Shown one piece after another: positions 28,706 through 39,254 of a stretch of 64,000 nt of DNA. A program made the position numbers and the translations under genes. The notes below the pieces were generated by a model. The model was not told the origin of the DNA. It ran no database searches and saw only the letters and a program-made list of their open reading frames with translations. The stretch lies in the NCBI RefSeq assembly GCF_026191475.2, contig NZ_JAOSLC020000002.1, positions 434,001-498,000 of the forward strand. The letters are read 5' to 3'. The stretch is from Polaribacter ponticola. GTDB lineage: Bacteria > Bacteroidota > Bacteroidia > Flavobacteriales > Flavobacteriaceae. Each line of letters opens with the position of its first letter. The stretch's first letter is position 1.

Positions 28706-28727
28706 ATTACTATGCATGCATAGTAAT
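28706..28727. promoter_or_regulatory. Perfect palindrome, candidate operator upstream of the KAS III gene
   Basis: The 20-base core TTACTATGCATGCATAGTAA is a perfect palindrome and extends by one more pair on each side. It sits in the gap between the hemoglobin gene and the KAS III start, about 50 bases before the latter. The perfect symmetry without a T tract fits a dimeric repressor site (MarR or TetR type) rather than a terminator. Confidence 0.5.
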
Positions 28728-28777
28728 GGTAAACCCAAATTAAAAATTTGATAATTATTTATAAAATAAAAATCATG

Positions 28778-29160
28778 TTAGCTTTTATAAATATTCATCT
28801 TAAGCTGCATTACCGTTGCAATAGAGTTCGCTCTATTTTTCATTTTAAGTGCATTAATACCTTCAAAATCTTTATCGATTACTTCAAAAAAATACGACAT
28901 CCAAATGGTAAAATGTTCTTTCTTAAAATTAACAAAAGCGTTTTTATTAAGGTGTTTTTGCATTACATTATTATGATAAGTAATTGTATCAAAAATAATA
29001 TCGTTCCAAAAATCGGTAATAACATCTAAATGATGTTCTAATTGATTTTCTGCTACTATGTCTTCAAAAAAGGAATCATTTTTTCATCAATTAATAACAG
29101 ATCATAAAACTTGGTAATAATTAATTTAATGTCTGCTTTTGTAGAAATATCTGCTATCAT
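28778..29160 (-). pseudogene. Group III truncated hemoglobin, one frameshift (probably intact)
   Basis: The C-terminal 61 residues include a K-K-E-H-F segment with the likely proximal heme histidine and M-K-N-R-A-N-S-I-A-T-V-M-Q at the end, typical of group III truncated hemoglobins. The N-terminal part (M-I-A-D-I-S-T-K-A-D-I-K) is open from 29160 in the neighbouring frame. Adding one base to the six-A run (plus strand) at 29066-29071 joins both into 127 residues, the family length. Members bind O2 or NO; the role here is unproven. It lies 15 bases downstream of cdd. Confidence 0.82.
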
Positions 29161-29175
29161 CTGTATTATTTACTG

Positions 29176-29658
29176 CTATAAGTAAGAGCTATCAAATGAG
29201 AATGGTAATAAAGAAAGTAATGATTCTGTTTTTACAATCTCACCTACTTCTCCCATAAATAAAACAGGAAATGGTTGTTTTTGTTTTATTTCGTATTCAG
29301 ATAAAGATTGCCTACAAGCTCCGCAAGGTCCAACAGGTTTATCTACTTTAGTAATAGATGAACTAGCGGAAATTGCTAACTTTAAAACCTTAACATTAGG
29401 AAACTCTGAACCAGCTCTCCAAACAGCAACTCTTTCTGCACACATACCAGAAGGATACGCTGCATTTTCTTGATTATTACCTAAAACAATTTCGTTATTT
29501 TCTAATAATAAAGCAGCACCAACATTAAATTTAGAATAAGGTGCATAGGCTTTTTTTCTAGCTTCAACGGCTTTATCCATTAACATTTTATCTTCTAAAG
29601 AAAGCTCTGACACATCACTATAAAGAGTTGCAGATGCTGATATTTCAATTTTTTTCAT
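29176..29658 (-). CDS. cdd: Cytidine deaminase
   Basis: ATG at 29658 gives 160 residues; an upstream TTG is less likely. The zinc-site motifs are N-A-A-Y-P-S-G-M-C-A-E-R (Glu is the proton shuttle) and P-C-G-A-C-R-Q, with F-N-V-G-A-A-L as substrate loop. It deaminates cytidine and deoxycytidine in pyrimidine salvage. It follows the porV terminator and precedes the truncated hemoglobin gene by 15 bases. Confidence 0.95.
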   Translation of the reverse strand: MKKIEISASATLYSDVSELSLEDKMLMDKAVEARKKAYAPYSKFNVGAALLLENNEIVLGNNQENAAYPSGMCAERVAVWRAGSEFPNVKVLKLAISASSSITKVDKPVGPCGACRQSLSEYEIKQKQPFPVLFMGEVGEIVKTESLLSLLPFSFDSSYL

Positions 29659-29671
29659 AAATAATAGCGTC

Positions 29672-29700
29672 AAAAAAAGCAGCCTTATTTGACTGCTTTT
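29672..29700 (-). terminator. Terminator downstream of porV
   Basis: On the minus strand AAAAGCAG pairs with CTGCTTTT around a 12-base loop, followed by a T run. It lies 33 bases after the porV stop. Confidence 0.8.
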
Positions 29701-29732
29701 AATATTGTAAACTTACTAAAAAATTATCACTT

Positions 29733-30860
29733 TTAATAATTGTCGTAAACTTCTCCTAAATCAAAAGATAAAGAAAAACGTAAAGAGTTTTCTAATGGAT
29801 TATTAACATCTGATGAATTTATTAAATAAGATAAATCTATATTTAAAGCATTGGTTTTAAAACCGCCACCTAAAGTAAAATATTGTCTATTCCCCTTATC
29901 TTCACTTTCATGAAAATAACCAGCCCTTAACGCAAAAGCATTGTTGTATAAATATTCTGCACCTAAAGCATATGTAAATTCTTTTAACTCTTCGCTAAAT
30001 CCTCCTGGAGCATCTCCAAAAGAACTAAACATTCCTTGAATCCAACCTTGATCTTCATCAGATTGATCTGGTTGCGGAGTAGGAACTAACAGTTTAGTAA
30101 ATTCTACCGTCGTAGAAATAATATTATAATCATCTAAAATAAAATCAAATCCTCCACCTAGTTTTAAGTTTGTAGGAATAAAATCTTCTTCTCCAGGAAC
30201 ATAAGAAACTTTAGGACCTATGTTAGCAATATTAAATCCTATTCTATAGCGACCATTAAAATTACCATAATTTTCTTCGAAAGATTGATAATAACCAGAA
30301 ACATCTACAGCAAAAGAATTAATTGGTTGTAGCGCATTACCTTGAGTTCCATTAAAAGCAAGGTTAGAGCGGATGTATTTTAAAGAAACTCCCATTGAAA
30401 ACGTTTCGCTTAGTTTTAAGGCATAAGAACCAGTTGCCACAAATTCATTTGGGTTAATTGTTCCGTTTGGTTCTCCTTGATCATTTGTTAAATCTATTTG
30501 ACCTAGAGAAAAATATTTAAAATCTGCTCCCCAAGCCGAAGTTTCACTAAATCTATTAATGTAAGAACCACTTCCTATAAAAATATCATCGGTTAAATTA
30601 CGTAACCATGGAGAATATGTAAGACCCGTTTTTATTTGTCGATCACTAAAAACAATTTTCGAAGGATTATGAAATAATGAAAAAGCATCTGCAGTTGTTG
30701 CAACCCCCATATCTCCCATTCCTCCTGCTCTAGCATCTGGCACAATTAATAAAAAAGGAGTTGCCGTTGTAATACCTCCTGTTTGTTGAGTATTTGTTTG
30801 AGCATTTATCTTTAAGCTTACTAAAGCACAAAGTGCAATACAAAATCCTAATTTTTTCAT
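29733..30860 (-). CDS. porV: Type IX secretion outer-membrane protein PorV (LptO)
   Basis: The 375-residue protein has a signal peptide (M-K-K-L-G-F-C-I-A-L-C-A...N-A-Q) and the PorV start A-T-P-F-L-L-I-V-P-D-A-R-A-G-G-M-G-D. Many amphipathic beta strands form a FadL-like barrel, and it ends in an aromatic-rich C-terminus. PorV carries cargo from the type IX translocon to the PorU sortase complex at the cell surface. The gene lies directly downstream of porU in the same orientation, with 38 bases between them. Confidence 0.95.
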   Translation of the reverse strand: MKKLGFCIALCALVSLKINAQTNTQQTGGITTATPFLLIVPDARAGGMGDMGVATTADAFSLFHNPSKIVFSDRQIKTGLTYSPWLRNLTDDIFIGSGSYINRFSETSAWGADFKYFSLGQIDLTNDQGEPNGTINPNEFVATGSYALKLSETFSMGVSLKYIRSNLAFNGTQGNALQPINSFAVDVSGYYQSFEENYGNFNGRYRIGFNIANIGPKVSYVPGEEDFIPTNLKLGGGFDFILDDYNIISTTVEFTKLLVPTPQPDQSDEDQGWIQGMFSSFGDAPGGFSEELKEFTYALGAEYLYNNAFALRAGYFHESEDKGNRQYFTLGGGFKTNALNIDLSYLINSSDVNNPLENSLRFSLSFDLGEVYDNY

Positions 30861-30898
30861 TTTCTATTTTTCTTGTTAGTTTCGCAAATATCTAATTT

Positions 30899-33800
30899 TT
30901 ATTGAAGTATTACTAATTTTTCGTACTTCTCAGAAACAAGGTTACTTGCTGTTGATTTTACTCTTAGTTTATATACATAAACACCTTTTCCTATTTTGTT
31001 TCCAAAGTCATCTAAACCGTTCCAAGTTATACTTCTTGATAAGTTACCGGTTGTTTGAATATTTCTATTAATTGTTTTTACCAATTTACCAGAAACGGTG
31101 AAAATTTGAACTTGGACCTCTAAAGGTTCATTTGGTTTATTATGATTAAACCAAAACTCTGTGTAATTTACAAAAGGATTAGGATAATTTAAAACATTTT
31201 CTAAATTTAATAAGGCATCACTTACAACCACGAAGTTTAACGTAGTTTCTGAGGAATTATTGTAAGTATCCCAAGCTTTTATTTTTAAAGTATGCGATCC
31301 TACTTCCAAATCTCTTAATGTATAGGTAACTTTTCCTTTAGAAAAATCATTTAATTCCGTTTGATAAAAATCATTTAAAATAATTGGATTAGAGGTATCT
31401 CCATCTAAAATTCCTACAATATCATGGTCTACAGCTGTAATAGATGTATTTATACCACTAACATCAGACAAAACTGCAATTAAGTTTGGTGATGCATTCG
31501 TATTTCCTCCATCAATAAAAGATTCATCATTCATAAATAATTTTATTTCTGGCCCAACCGTATCTTCTGGTGCATTGGCGTTAATACCACCAACAACAAC
31601 ATCAAAATTATAACCCGCTTTATCAACCTCTCCGTTCTCAACATAAAAGCTTAACTTCCCTTTTCCGTATGCAATTTTAATATCTTTTGGTACAATAAAG
31701 TCGAAACTAAAAACACCATTTTCTATGGTAGATTTCCCTCTAAACAACTTACTATCTTGTGTATCAAAAGGCATTTTTACACCAAACCCATCATTATCTA
31801 AAGTTGTTTTGTTTATTAGTTTATCAAAAACAGTTGTTGAAAGCGTTCCGTTAAAATCTGTTAGAATTACATTTGAATTATCTGTTATAACACCTTCAAA
31901 TTTAACTTTAGATAGAGCTTTTAAAGTATCAATAGATTGGGTAACATCAATATTATTCATTTTTGTTATTCTTACATTTGGCTTTGGAATTGCTAATTTC
32001 ATTGCAGGATCTCCAAAAGAATAAATAAAGAATTTTTGTGTATTAGAAAATTGATTTTTTGCAGCCATTAACGTTTCTGAAATTGTTAAATTCTCATTAT
32101 TAAATGCTAATAAAATCCTTATTAACTCTTCATTAAAACGCTGTCCAACAGATATAAAAACTTCTCTTGTTGTGGTTATCATGTTTGCAGCACCACCGGT
32201 TTTACTTTTTAAGGTAAGTTCTCCTGCTGTTATTCTATTTGGGTTATCAAATCTCGAAAAATCGCAAGTTACGGTTATTAATAAAGGTAATGTATTTGGG
32301 TTATTGAAACCCTGAATTTGTGGTACATCTAAAATTCTTTCAGATGCAAACCCATCTTCTCCACCATGTCCAAAATAATCAAAAACCAAAGTTCCTTTTT
32401 CTATAGCATTGGTTATTGCTTTATTTACTTCTGGATATCTTTCTCCTCCAGAAGAATTTTCTTGTACATAAGCATCTGCATAAATTTTATTTACATTAAA
32501 AATTGGCTTGTTCAGTTTAATTTCATCTGCAATAGATTCTACTCCTTGTTCAATAACTTCTTCACCTACTTCATCAATATCATCTGCTAATAAAGTTATT
32601 GTATTTCTCCAATCTCCTATTGCATTTTTACTATAATAAGTTAATATTTTATCTACAACATTTTTTGCTTCTGTAATAGTAGAAACTGGAATTCTACTAG
32701 AAGCTACATCTATTGTATGAGTATTAGACATAGTACCTTCGTTATCATCTAACATCACAAAAAAATCATCAGTTACCCAAGAATTCGCCAAATTAAAGCT
32801 AATTGTAGATAATTTTACGGGAACAATATTATCATTACCAGGAATTCTATCTTTATAATCATAAGAAGCATCACCAAAAAAACAAACATATTTTAATTTT
32901 GAATTTGCTGATGAATTAGAATTATATACATGTTTTATAAAATCTCGAATACCAGTAATATCTTTAGAACCTGAAGAAAACTCATTGTAAATTTGATCTA
33001 ATAAAACAACTTTTGATGTTAAACCAGAGTTGTTTTGATGATAATCTGCTAGTCTTTGAGCTTGATCTGATAGAGCAGAACTAGTAATTACCATATAATT
33101 TATGTCTTTTATGGCATGTAAATTCTGATTAGCAATTTTAGAGTTTGCAACAGTTTCTGGTCTATAGAAATCAGTATTATCAAGAATTACATATTCTTTT
33201 AATGCCCCTGCATTGTCTTTAAAAGTAAAGCTTCCTGTAGAATCTTCATTAGGAATTATTTGTGGATTAAGATGATTTGTAACATCCCAAACCTGAAAGG
33301 CAGAACTACCATTTTCTATTTGGTAAGCTATTACTCCTGAAGTATTAGCTTGTTCGAAGCTTCTAAACGAAAATTGAAAATTGCTAAATTTTAATTGTTT
33401 TTTACCTACAACCTCAATATAATCTAAAAAAGCACTTGCTGATGGATTTCCATTATTATCATATGTTATAGAAACCTCAATTTCATCTAAAGTGTTAGCT
33501 ATATTTGCATTTCTTTCTACTGCATATGCTTTAGTTAAAGAACTAGGATTTACTGCAGCATAATTTATGGTTAAAGCATCAGTACCATTTACTTTTACAT
33601 CCATAGTTGAAGAAACAACGGAATTAGAAACACCTCTTACTCTAACATTTACATCTTCATTAAGTAAAGAGTTTTTAAATGGAATTTTAAACGTTTGCGT
33701 ATTATAAATATTAAAATCTTCTTCAAAAAACCATTGTGTACCAACTGCTAATATGCTTTTTAAATCTTTTTCTAAAAACACAAAATCATTGAATGAATTA

Positions 33801-34293
33801 ATAATGGTTGTTGCATTATTCGTTAAAGTATTTTTAGAACCAATTCTTTTCCCATCTGTGTCATTAACAGATATAAAGTAATAGGCTTTGTCAGAATAAA
33901 TGTTCTGTCTATGTTTTATTGAATTTGTAGCTGCATTTACATCCCAATCATGTGCCCCTTTTGCATAAAATAAAATAAAATCTTCATTGTCGAAAGAACC
34001 ATCATTTTCACCCTCTACATAAATCGCATTTTCTTGTAAGTCATCATATCTAAAATCGCTATTTAAAACCGGTAAAAGTTGACCTCCATTACCATAAATA
34101 TGTATTTTCTTTGGATCAAGCCCGTTAGTAGAAACACCTATTTGTTGTAATAAATTTCTATCAATTTTAAATACACCTGTTGTATCTACGGAAAATTTAT
34201 ACCAATCTCCATTAGACAAGACTGAATTATTAACTTGTGCTAAGCCAATTTGAAATATAAAGCCAATAAAAAAAGTAAAAGCTGTTTTCTCAT
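30899..34293 (-). CDS. porU: Type IX secretion sortase PorU (C25 peptidase), frameshift in the signal peptide
   Basis: As written the open frame begins at 34219 without a signal peptide. Adding one base to the four-T run (plus strand) at 34285-34288 connects it to an ATG at 34293. This gives a proper leader (M-R-K-T-A-F-T-F-F-I-G-F-I-F-Q, ending L-A-Q) and 1131 residues in total. The central part is a gingipain-type C25 domain with the catalytic His in Y-F-G-H-G-G-E and Cys in T-V-T-C-D-F. PorU removes C-terminal sorting signals from T9SS cargo and attaches it to surface lipopolysaccharide. Its own C-terminus resembles a T9SS sorting domain (N-Y-P-N-P-F, ending K-L-V-I-L-Q). Confidence 0.93.
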
Positions 34294-34342
34294 AATTAAG
34301 TATTCAAATAACGCAAATATTATTTAGATATTTTACTGTAAA

Positions 34343-34350
34343 CAAAGATA
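34343..34350 (-). promoter_or_regulatory. -7 promoter element before porU
   Basis: On the minus strand the sequence is TATCTTTG, matching TAnnTTTG, 49 bases before the porU ATG. It is in the 201-base divergent region shared with gldJ. No equally good box was found for gldJ. Confidence 0.4.
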
Positions 34351-34494
34351 AATTATACTAAAACAATAAAGCTTACGTTTTATAAAATATGCCCAAAAAA
34401 TTGATGCGTTAAAATTAATAAATTACTTGCTTAAAAATATAATTATTGTAAATTGCATCACTATAAAAAAAACCTATCAATTATATATTAGGAA

Positions 34495-36171
34495 ATGAAA
34501 AACATTTTTAAATTAACTTTTGTATTCATAACAACCTTATTACTTTTTAATTGTAAAAGTAATAATACCAATAAGTCTAGACTTACAGGCTTACCTTTTA
34601 ATGATGCTCGATATGGAAATTTTGCCAAAGGTAAACCTGATGCTGGACAAAAACCACCGTTAGGTATGGTTGCTGTTGAAGGAGGCTCATTTACAATGGG
34701 ACAAGTTCAAGATGATGTTATGTTTGATTGGAATACAACTCCAAAAAAATTACATGTTCGTTCTTTTTATATGGATGAAGCAGAAGTTACTAACTCAGAA
34801 TATTTTCTTTATGTGCAATACATGAAAAACGTTTTTTCTCCTGCTGAAGAAAAATATAGACATATTTACAACTCTATTTTACCAGATACTTTAGTTTGGA
34901 GAAAAAGTTTAGGTAATACAGATATTTTATCTGAAAATTACTTTCGCCATCCTGCTTATGCAGATTACCCAGTAGTAGGTGTAAGTTGGTTACAAGCTAA
35001 TGAATATTGTAAATGGAGAACAAACGCTGTAAATTTAAAAACATTAATAGACAAAGGTCATATTACTAACATATTTGAGAATGATACAATAAGTAACTTT
35101 TTTGATACCGATGTTTTTTTAGCGGATGACACAAAGTTATTTAATGGAGATACAACAGTATATAAAAGAGGTGTTGGAAGAACTTTAAGGAAAAGAGGTG
35201 AAGCAAGACCTAGTAGAGATACTTTTCAAGGTAGAAAAATTTCTCAAGCAGATGGTATTTTAACTCAACGTTTTAGGTTACCAACTGAAGCTGAATGGGA
35301 GTTTGCTGCTAAAGCGAATATAGAAAACAGAGAATACAACAATGTAAGAGGTAGAAAAAAGTATGCTTGGAATGGGAAGTATTCTAGATCTAAAAACAAA
35401 CGAAACAAAGGAGATCAATTAGCGAATTTTAAACAAGGGAAAGGAGCTTATAGTGGTTTACCAGGTTGGAGTTCTGATGGATCTGATATACCTAATAAAA
35501 TAAAATCTTATCCTCCTAACGGGTTTGGGTTATATGATATGTCTGGTAACGTGGCAGAATGGGTAGCTGATGTTTATAGACCATTAATTGATAATGAAGC
35601 AAATGATTTTAATTATTTTAGAGGAAACCTTTTTACCAAAAAAATGATTGATAAAGATGGTAATGTTGTAATTGCTGCTAATGATGCTGGAGCAAAAGTT
35701 GAATATGACACTTTACCAAATGGAAAAATTATACCTAAACAATTACCTGGTACTATTAAATACATTCCAATTACAAAAGATGACACAACTTTAAGAAGAA
35801 ACTTTACAGAATCTGACAATGCAAATATTAATGATGGAGATTTAAATTCTTCTCGTTTTTATGAAGATGATGAAGAGCAATTTGCATCTAGACCAAGTAT
35901 GTATAATTCTCCTAAAACACCAACTAGACAGTCAGAAAATGGAATAGACGTTTTAGTAAATGATAATAAAAAAAGATCTACTTTAATTAGTGATAAATCT
36001 AGAGTTTATAAAGGTGGAGCTTGGTCTGATAGAGAATACTGGTTAGATCCTGCTCAAAGAAGATATTTACCAGAATATATGGCTACAAACTTTATCGGCT
36101 TTAGATGTGTATCTGACAAAGTTGGCCCAATGGCTAACAAGAAAAGAAGAGCTAGAAATCCTAGTAGGTAA
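34495..36171 (+). CDS. gldJ: Gliding motility lipoprotein GldJ
   Basis: The 558-residue lipoprotein (signal peptide ending L-L-L-F-N-C, Cys20) has a formylglycine-generating-enzyme/SUMF1-like fold: G-G-S-F-T-M-G near residue 64, R-L-P-T-E-A-E-W-E-F and D-M-S-G-N-V-A-E-W, ending with G-F-R-C-V-S-D. GldJ and its paralog GldK share this fold without the sulfatase-activating cysteine pair. Adjacency to porU and porV and the long middle insertion are typical of GldJ. It is required for gliding and for stable type IX secretion. Confidence 0.92.
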   Translation: MKNIFKLTFVFITTLLLFNCKSNNTNKSRLTGLPFNDARYGNFAKGKPDAGQKPPLGMVAVEGGSFTMGQVQDDVMFDWNTTPKKLHVRSFYMDEAEVTNSEYFLYVQYMKNVFSPAEEKYRHIYNSILPDTLVWRKSLGNTDILSENYFRHPAYADYPVVGVSWLQANEYCKWRTNAVNLKTLIDKGHITNIFENDTISNFFDTDVFLADDTKLFNGDTTVYKRGVGRTLRKRGEARPSRDTFQGRKISQADGILTQRFRLPTEAEWEFAAKANIENREYNNVRGRKKYAWNGKYSRSKNKRNKGDQLANFKQGKGAYSGLPGWSSDGSDIPNKIKSYPPNGFGLYDMSGNVAEWVADVYRPLIDNEANDFNYFRGNLFTKKMIDKDGNVVIAANDAGAKVEYDTLPNGKIIPKQLPGTIKYIPITKDDTTLRRNFTESDNANINDGDLNSSRFYEDDEEQFASRPSMYNSPKTPTRQSENGIDVLVNDNKKRSTLISDKSRVYKGGAWSDREYWLDPAQRRYLPEYMATNFIGFRCVSDKVGPMANKKRRARNPSR

Positions 36172-36187
36172 CTTTAAAAAAATACTA

Positions 36188-36232
36188 CTCATAAAAGCCT
36201 CATTATTTTTTAGAATAATGAGGCTTTTATTT
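36188..36232 (+). terminator. Strong terminator between gldJ and murF
   Basis: A 17-base perfect stem (ATAAAAGCCTCATTATT with its complement) around a TTTTAG loop ends in a T-rich tract. It lies about 20 bases after the gldJ stop and 12 bases before murF. Confidence 0.9.
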
Positions 36233-36243
36233 ATATTTAAAAC

Positions 36244-37502
36244 ATGAAAATAGCTAACCTTTACAAACTATATAAAAACCATTTTTTAGTTGATACTGAT
36301 ACTAGAAATATAAGAGAAAATACAATTTTCTTTGCTTTAAAAGGCGACAATTTTAACGGTAATAAATTTGCTGAACAATCTTTAAAATTAGGGGCTAATT
36401 ATGCTATAGTAGATGAAGAGATATACAAAACAAAAGAAAATATAATACTTGTAGATAATGTTTTAAAAACACTACAAAAATTAGCTAATTATCATCGAAA
36501 AGAACTAAACATACCTATTATAGGATTAACTGGAAGTAACGGCAAAACAACTACTAAAGAACTTATAAATGTTGTTCTAAGTAAAAGCTATAAGACAAAA
36601 GCTACTTTAGGTAATTTAAACAATCATATTGGTGTACCCTTAACTTTACTTTCCTTCACCGATAAGACTGAAATCGGAATCGTAGAAATGGGCGCTAATC
36701 ATCAAAAAGAAATTGAATTTTTATGCACTATTTCTGAACCTGACTATGGTTATATTACCAATTTTGGAAAAGCTCATTTAGAAGGTTTTGGAGGTATAGA
36801 TGGGGTTATTAAAGGAAAAAGTGAATTATATACTTATCTAAAAGTTAATAATAAAACTGCGTTCGTTAATATTGATGATGAGATTCAAGTAGAAAAAACA
36901 AAAAATATCAATACGATAAACTTTAATAAATTAAACTTACATTATTTAGATGCAATTCCTTTTGTAAAATTATCTTATAAAGATTCTATTATTCAAAGTA
37001 ATCTAATCGGAAAATACAATTATACTAATTTAGCTGCTGCAATTACTATTGGCGAATATTTTAAAGTAACAGCAATAAATATAAAAGATGCTTTAGAAAA
37101 TTATACTCCACAAAATAATAGATCTCAAATTATTGAAACTGAAAACAATAAAATAATTTTAGATGCTTACAATGCTAATCCGTCTAGTATGAAAGTAGCA
37201 CTCGAAAATTTTAATACTATGAAATCAGTATCAAAAGTTATCATATTAGGTGACATGTTTGAACTCGGTAAAGACAGTTTCATAGAACACCAAACAATTG
37301 CTGATTTAGTAAGTTCTTTAAAGTTTTACAAAATAATATTAGTTGGCGAGAGTTTTAAAGATGTAAAATCAAATGAACTTCAATTTAAAACGTATCTAGA
37401 ACTAGAAGATTATATCAAAAAAATCCTCTAGAAAACCAATTAATATTAATAAAAGGTTCTAGAGGAATGCGTTTAGAAAGAATTTTAGATCATATTAATT
37501 AA
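36244..37502 (+). CDS. murF: UDP-N-acetylmuramoyl-tripeptide--D-alanyl-D-alanine ligase, C-terminus frameshifted
   Basis: The Mur ligase ATP loop I-G-L-T-G-S-N-G-K-T-T-T-K-E, N-H-I-G-V-P-L-T and E-M-G-A-N-H are present, and D-A-Y-N-A-N-P-S-S and G-D-M-F-E-L-G follow in the C-terminal domain. The frame stops at 37431. Adding one A to the seven-A run at 37417-37423 restores the expected end (L-I-K-G-S-R-G-M-R-L-E-R) and a stop at 37500-37502, for 419 residues. It adds D-Ala-D-Ala to the peptidoglycan precursor and is normally essential, so the break is probably artefactual. It overlaps the convergent kinase gene by 8 bases. Confidence 0.93.
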
Positions 37503-38346
37503 TATTATTCTTGTGATATTCTAGTAAACTATCAATTGGTCTTTGAATTACATTAGTAATTTTTAAATTATTCTTTTTAGCCACTTTTTCTAATATATCT
37601 CGAAAGTAATATGCTATAGATCCTATAAAATAAAGAGGAGTTTGAGTGTCTTTTTCAAAAGGTAAAACTCGATATTTAAAAAACTCTTGAAATCCTCTCT
37701 TTATAATTCTTTTAATATATTTTTCCTCCTTAAATTCAAACATGAATTTTGCAAAAGTTGCTAAATACATATTCGGATTCACTTTTCTATATAAGTTTTC
37801 TTTTATATAATCTGCATCTAAATTAAACTCATTTTCAAATTTTTCTGCAATAGACTTTGGCATTTTATTATAGTAATATTCCCTTAATAGCAATTTACCA
37901 AAATAATTACCACTAGCTTCATCCATAATAATATATCCCAAAGATGGTGACTTCATAAACAAATTTTCACCATCAAAATAACAACTATTAGATCCTGTAC
38001 CTAAAATACACACAACAGCAGGCTCTTTACCAGAAGCGGCATAAACAGCAGCTAACATATCTTCAGAGATAAAAATTTTAGCGTTTACAAAAATCTTCTG
38101 AAGAACATCTTTTAAAATTTTGATAGGCTTTGGCGTGCCGCAACCTGCTCCATAAAAATGAATTTCAGTAACTTCATCTTTGATGTTGATAAGTTGAAAC
38201 ATGTGAATAATTCTGTTATGTAACTCTTCTTCAGCAACAACAGCAGGATTTAAACCTAAAGTTCTCTCCCTAAAAATTTCTTTTTTGTTATTATCAATAG
38301 CAATCCAATCTGCTTTAGTAGAACCTCCATCTGCAATTAAAATCAT
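37495..38346 (-). CDS. BadF/BadG-family ATPase, N-acetylglucosamine kinase-like
   Basis: The 283-residue ASKHA-fold protein opens with I-A-D-G-G-S-T-K-A-D-W (phosphate 1 loop). It has G-A-G-C-G near residue 66 and G-T-G-S-N-S near 118. Relatives are N-acetylglucosamine kinases or uncharacterised sugar kinases of flavobacteria. It would phosphorylate an amino sugar from peptidoglycan or polysaccharide recycling; the substrate is inferred. It reads toward murF and has its own promoter at 38364-38394. Confidence 0.82.
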   Translation of the reverse strand: MILIADGGSTKADWIAIDNNKKEIFRERTLGLNPAVVAEEELHNRIIHMFQLINIKDEVTEIHFYGAGCGTPKPIKILKDVLQKIFVNAKIFISEDMLAAVYAASGKEPAVVCILGTGSNSCYFDGENLFMKSPSLGYIIMDEASGNYFGKLLLREYYYNKMPKSIAEKFENEFNLDADYIKENLYRKVNPNMYLATFAKFMFEFKEEKYIKRIIKRGFQEFFKYRVLPFEKDTQTPLYFIGSIAYYFRDILEKVAKKNNLKITNVIQRPIDSLLEYHKNNIN

Positions 38347-38363
38347 AATTATCCTATTTTAAT

Positions 38364-38394
38364 CAAATATATTGTAAGTTAAATTCTTACACAA
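38364..38394 (-). promoter_or_regulatory. Promoter of the sugar-kinase gene
   Basis: On the minus strand a TTG (38392-38394) is followed after 20 bases by TATATTTG (38364-38371), an excellent match to the flavobacterial TTG-N17-23-TAnnTTTG consensus, 18 bases before the ATG. Confidence 0.7.
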
Positions 38395-38442
38395 TAGTTT
38401 AAAAAACTTCAATCGTTTTCGTTTTAAAATTTAAGGTAATTA

Positions 38443-38450
38443 TACCTTTG
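38443..38450 (+). promoter_or_regulatory. -7 promoter element TACCTTTG before the CpsB-like gene
   Basis: TACCTTTG matches TAnnTTTG and lies 33 bases before the ATG at 38483. It forms a divergent promoter region with the sugar-kinase promoter. Confidence 0.5.
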
Positions 38451-38482
38451 AAAATTGTAAATTTGTTTAAAATTATAAAAAG

Positions 38483-39198
38483 ATGTTTTTTTTCAAGAAA
38501 AAAGAAATTCCATTAAATCATTTTTTTCAAATGGATTTGTAGACATCCATTCTCATTTACTTCCGGGTATAGATGATGGCGCCAAAGATTTAAATAACTC
38601 TATAGAATTAATTCAAAAAATGTCTTCCTATGGAATTAAAAACTTTATAACTACTCCACATGTTTTGGGCGATGTATATCCAAATTCTTCTGAGACTATA
38701 AAAAATAAATTAAAAGAAGTAAGAGATGAATTGAATAATAGAAATATAAAAGATGTTACTATTAATGCAGCCGCAGAATACATGATGGATGAGCAATTCT
38801 CTGATTTATTAGAAAAAGGAGACATTCTTACCCTAAAAGATAATTACATACTTGTTGAAATGTCTTATTTTAGTCCTCCTATAAATTTGTTTGAAATATT
38901 ATTTCAAATTCAATTAAAAGGATATAAACCTATTTTAGCACATCCTGAACGTTACAATTCATATCACAATAACTTCGAGATCTATTATAAACTAAAAAAA
39001 GCAGGTTGCTTATTTCAGTTAAATTTATTGTCTTTAACAGAACAATACGGGAAATTTGTAACAAAAACAGCGGAAAAATTAATCAAAGAAAACTTATATG
39101 ATTTTGTTGGAACTGATACACATCATAAAAATCATTTAAATCTTCTGCAAAAAGTAAGTACAAAAAAGAATAAAAAAATATTGACCATTTATTATTAA
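38483..39198 (+). pseudogene. PHP-type tyrosine-protein phosphatase (CpsB/CapC-like), one frameshift (probably intact)
   Basis: The protein starts with a basic F-F-F-K-K-K-E-I and has the PHP metal motif D-I-H-S-H-L-L-P-G-I-D-D-G, followed by T-T-P-H-V, a H-P-E-R-Y motif and G-T-D-T-H-H near the end. The frame breaks after 18 codons; adding one T to the seven-T run at 38521-38527 restores 238 residues. CpsB-type enzymes dephosphorylate the Tyr-rich tail of the bacterial tyrosine kinase that controls capsule export. Its presumed partner kinase gene lies convergently just across a shared terminator. Confidence 0.85.
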
Positions 39199-39216
39199 AT
39201 AATAAAAAGTTCTTAA

Positions 39217-39254
39217 AATAAAAAAGGAAGCAAATTTTGCTTCCTTTTTTATTT
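39217..39254. terminator. Bidirectional terminator between phosphatase and kinase genes
   Basis: AAAAAAGGAAGCAAA and its complement form a symmetrical stem with T runs on both strands, between the convergent stops at 39198 and 39255. Confidence 0.88.

Noticed and set aside
28748..29029. Plus-strand open frame of 93 codons over the hemoglobin gene
   Set aside because: The opposite strand encodes recognisable truncated-hemoglobin sequence; this frame is a shadow with low-complexity composition.
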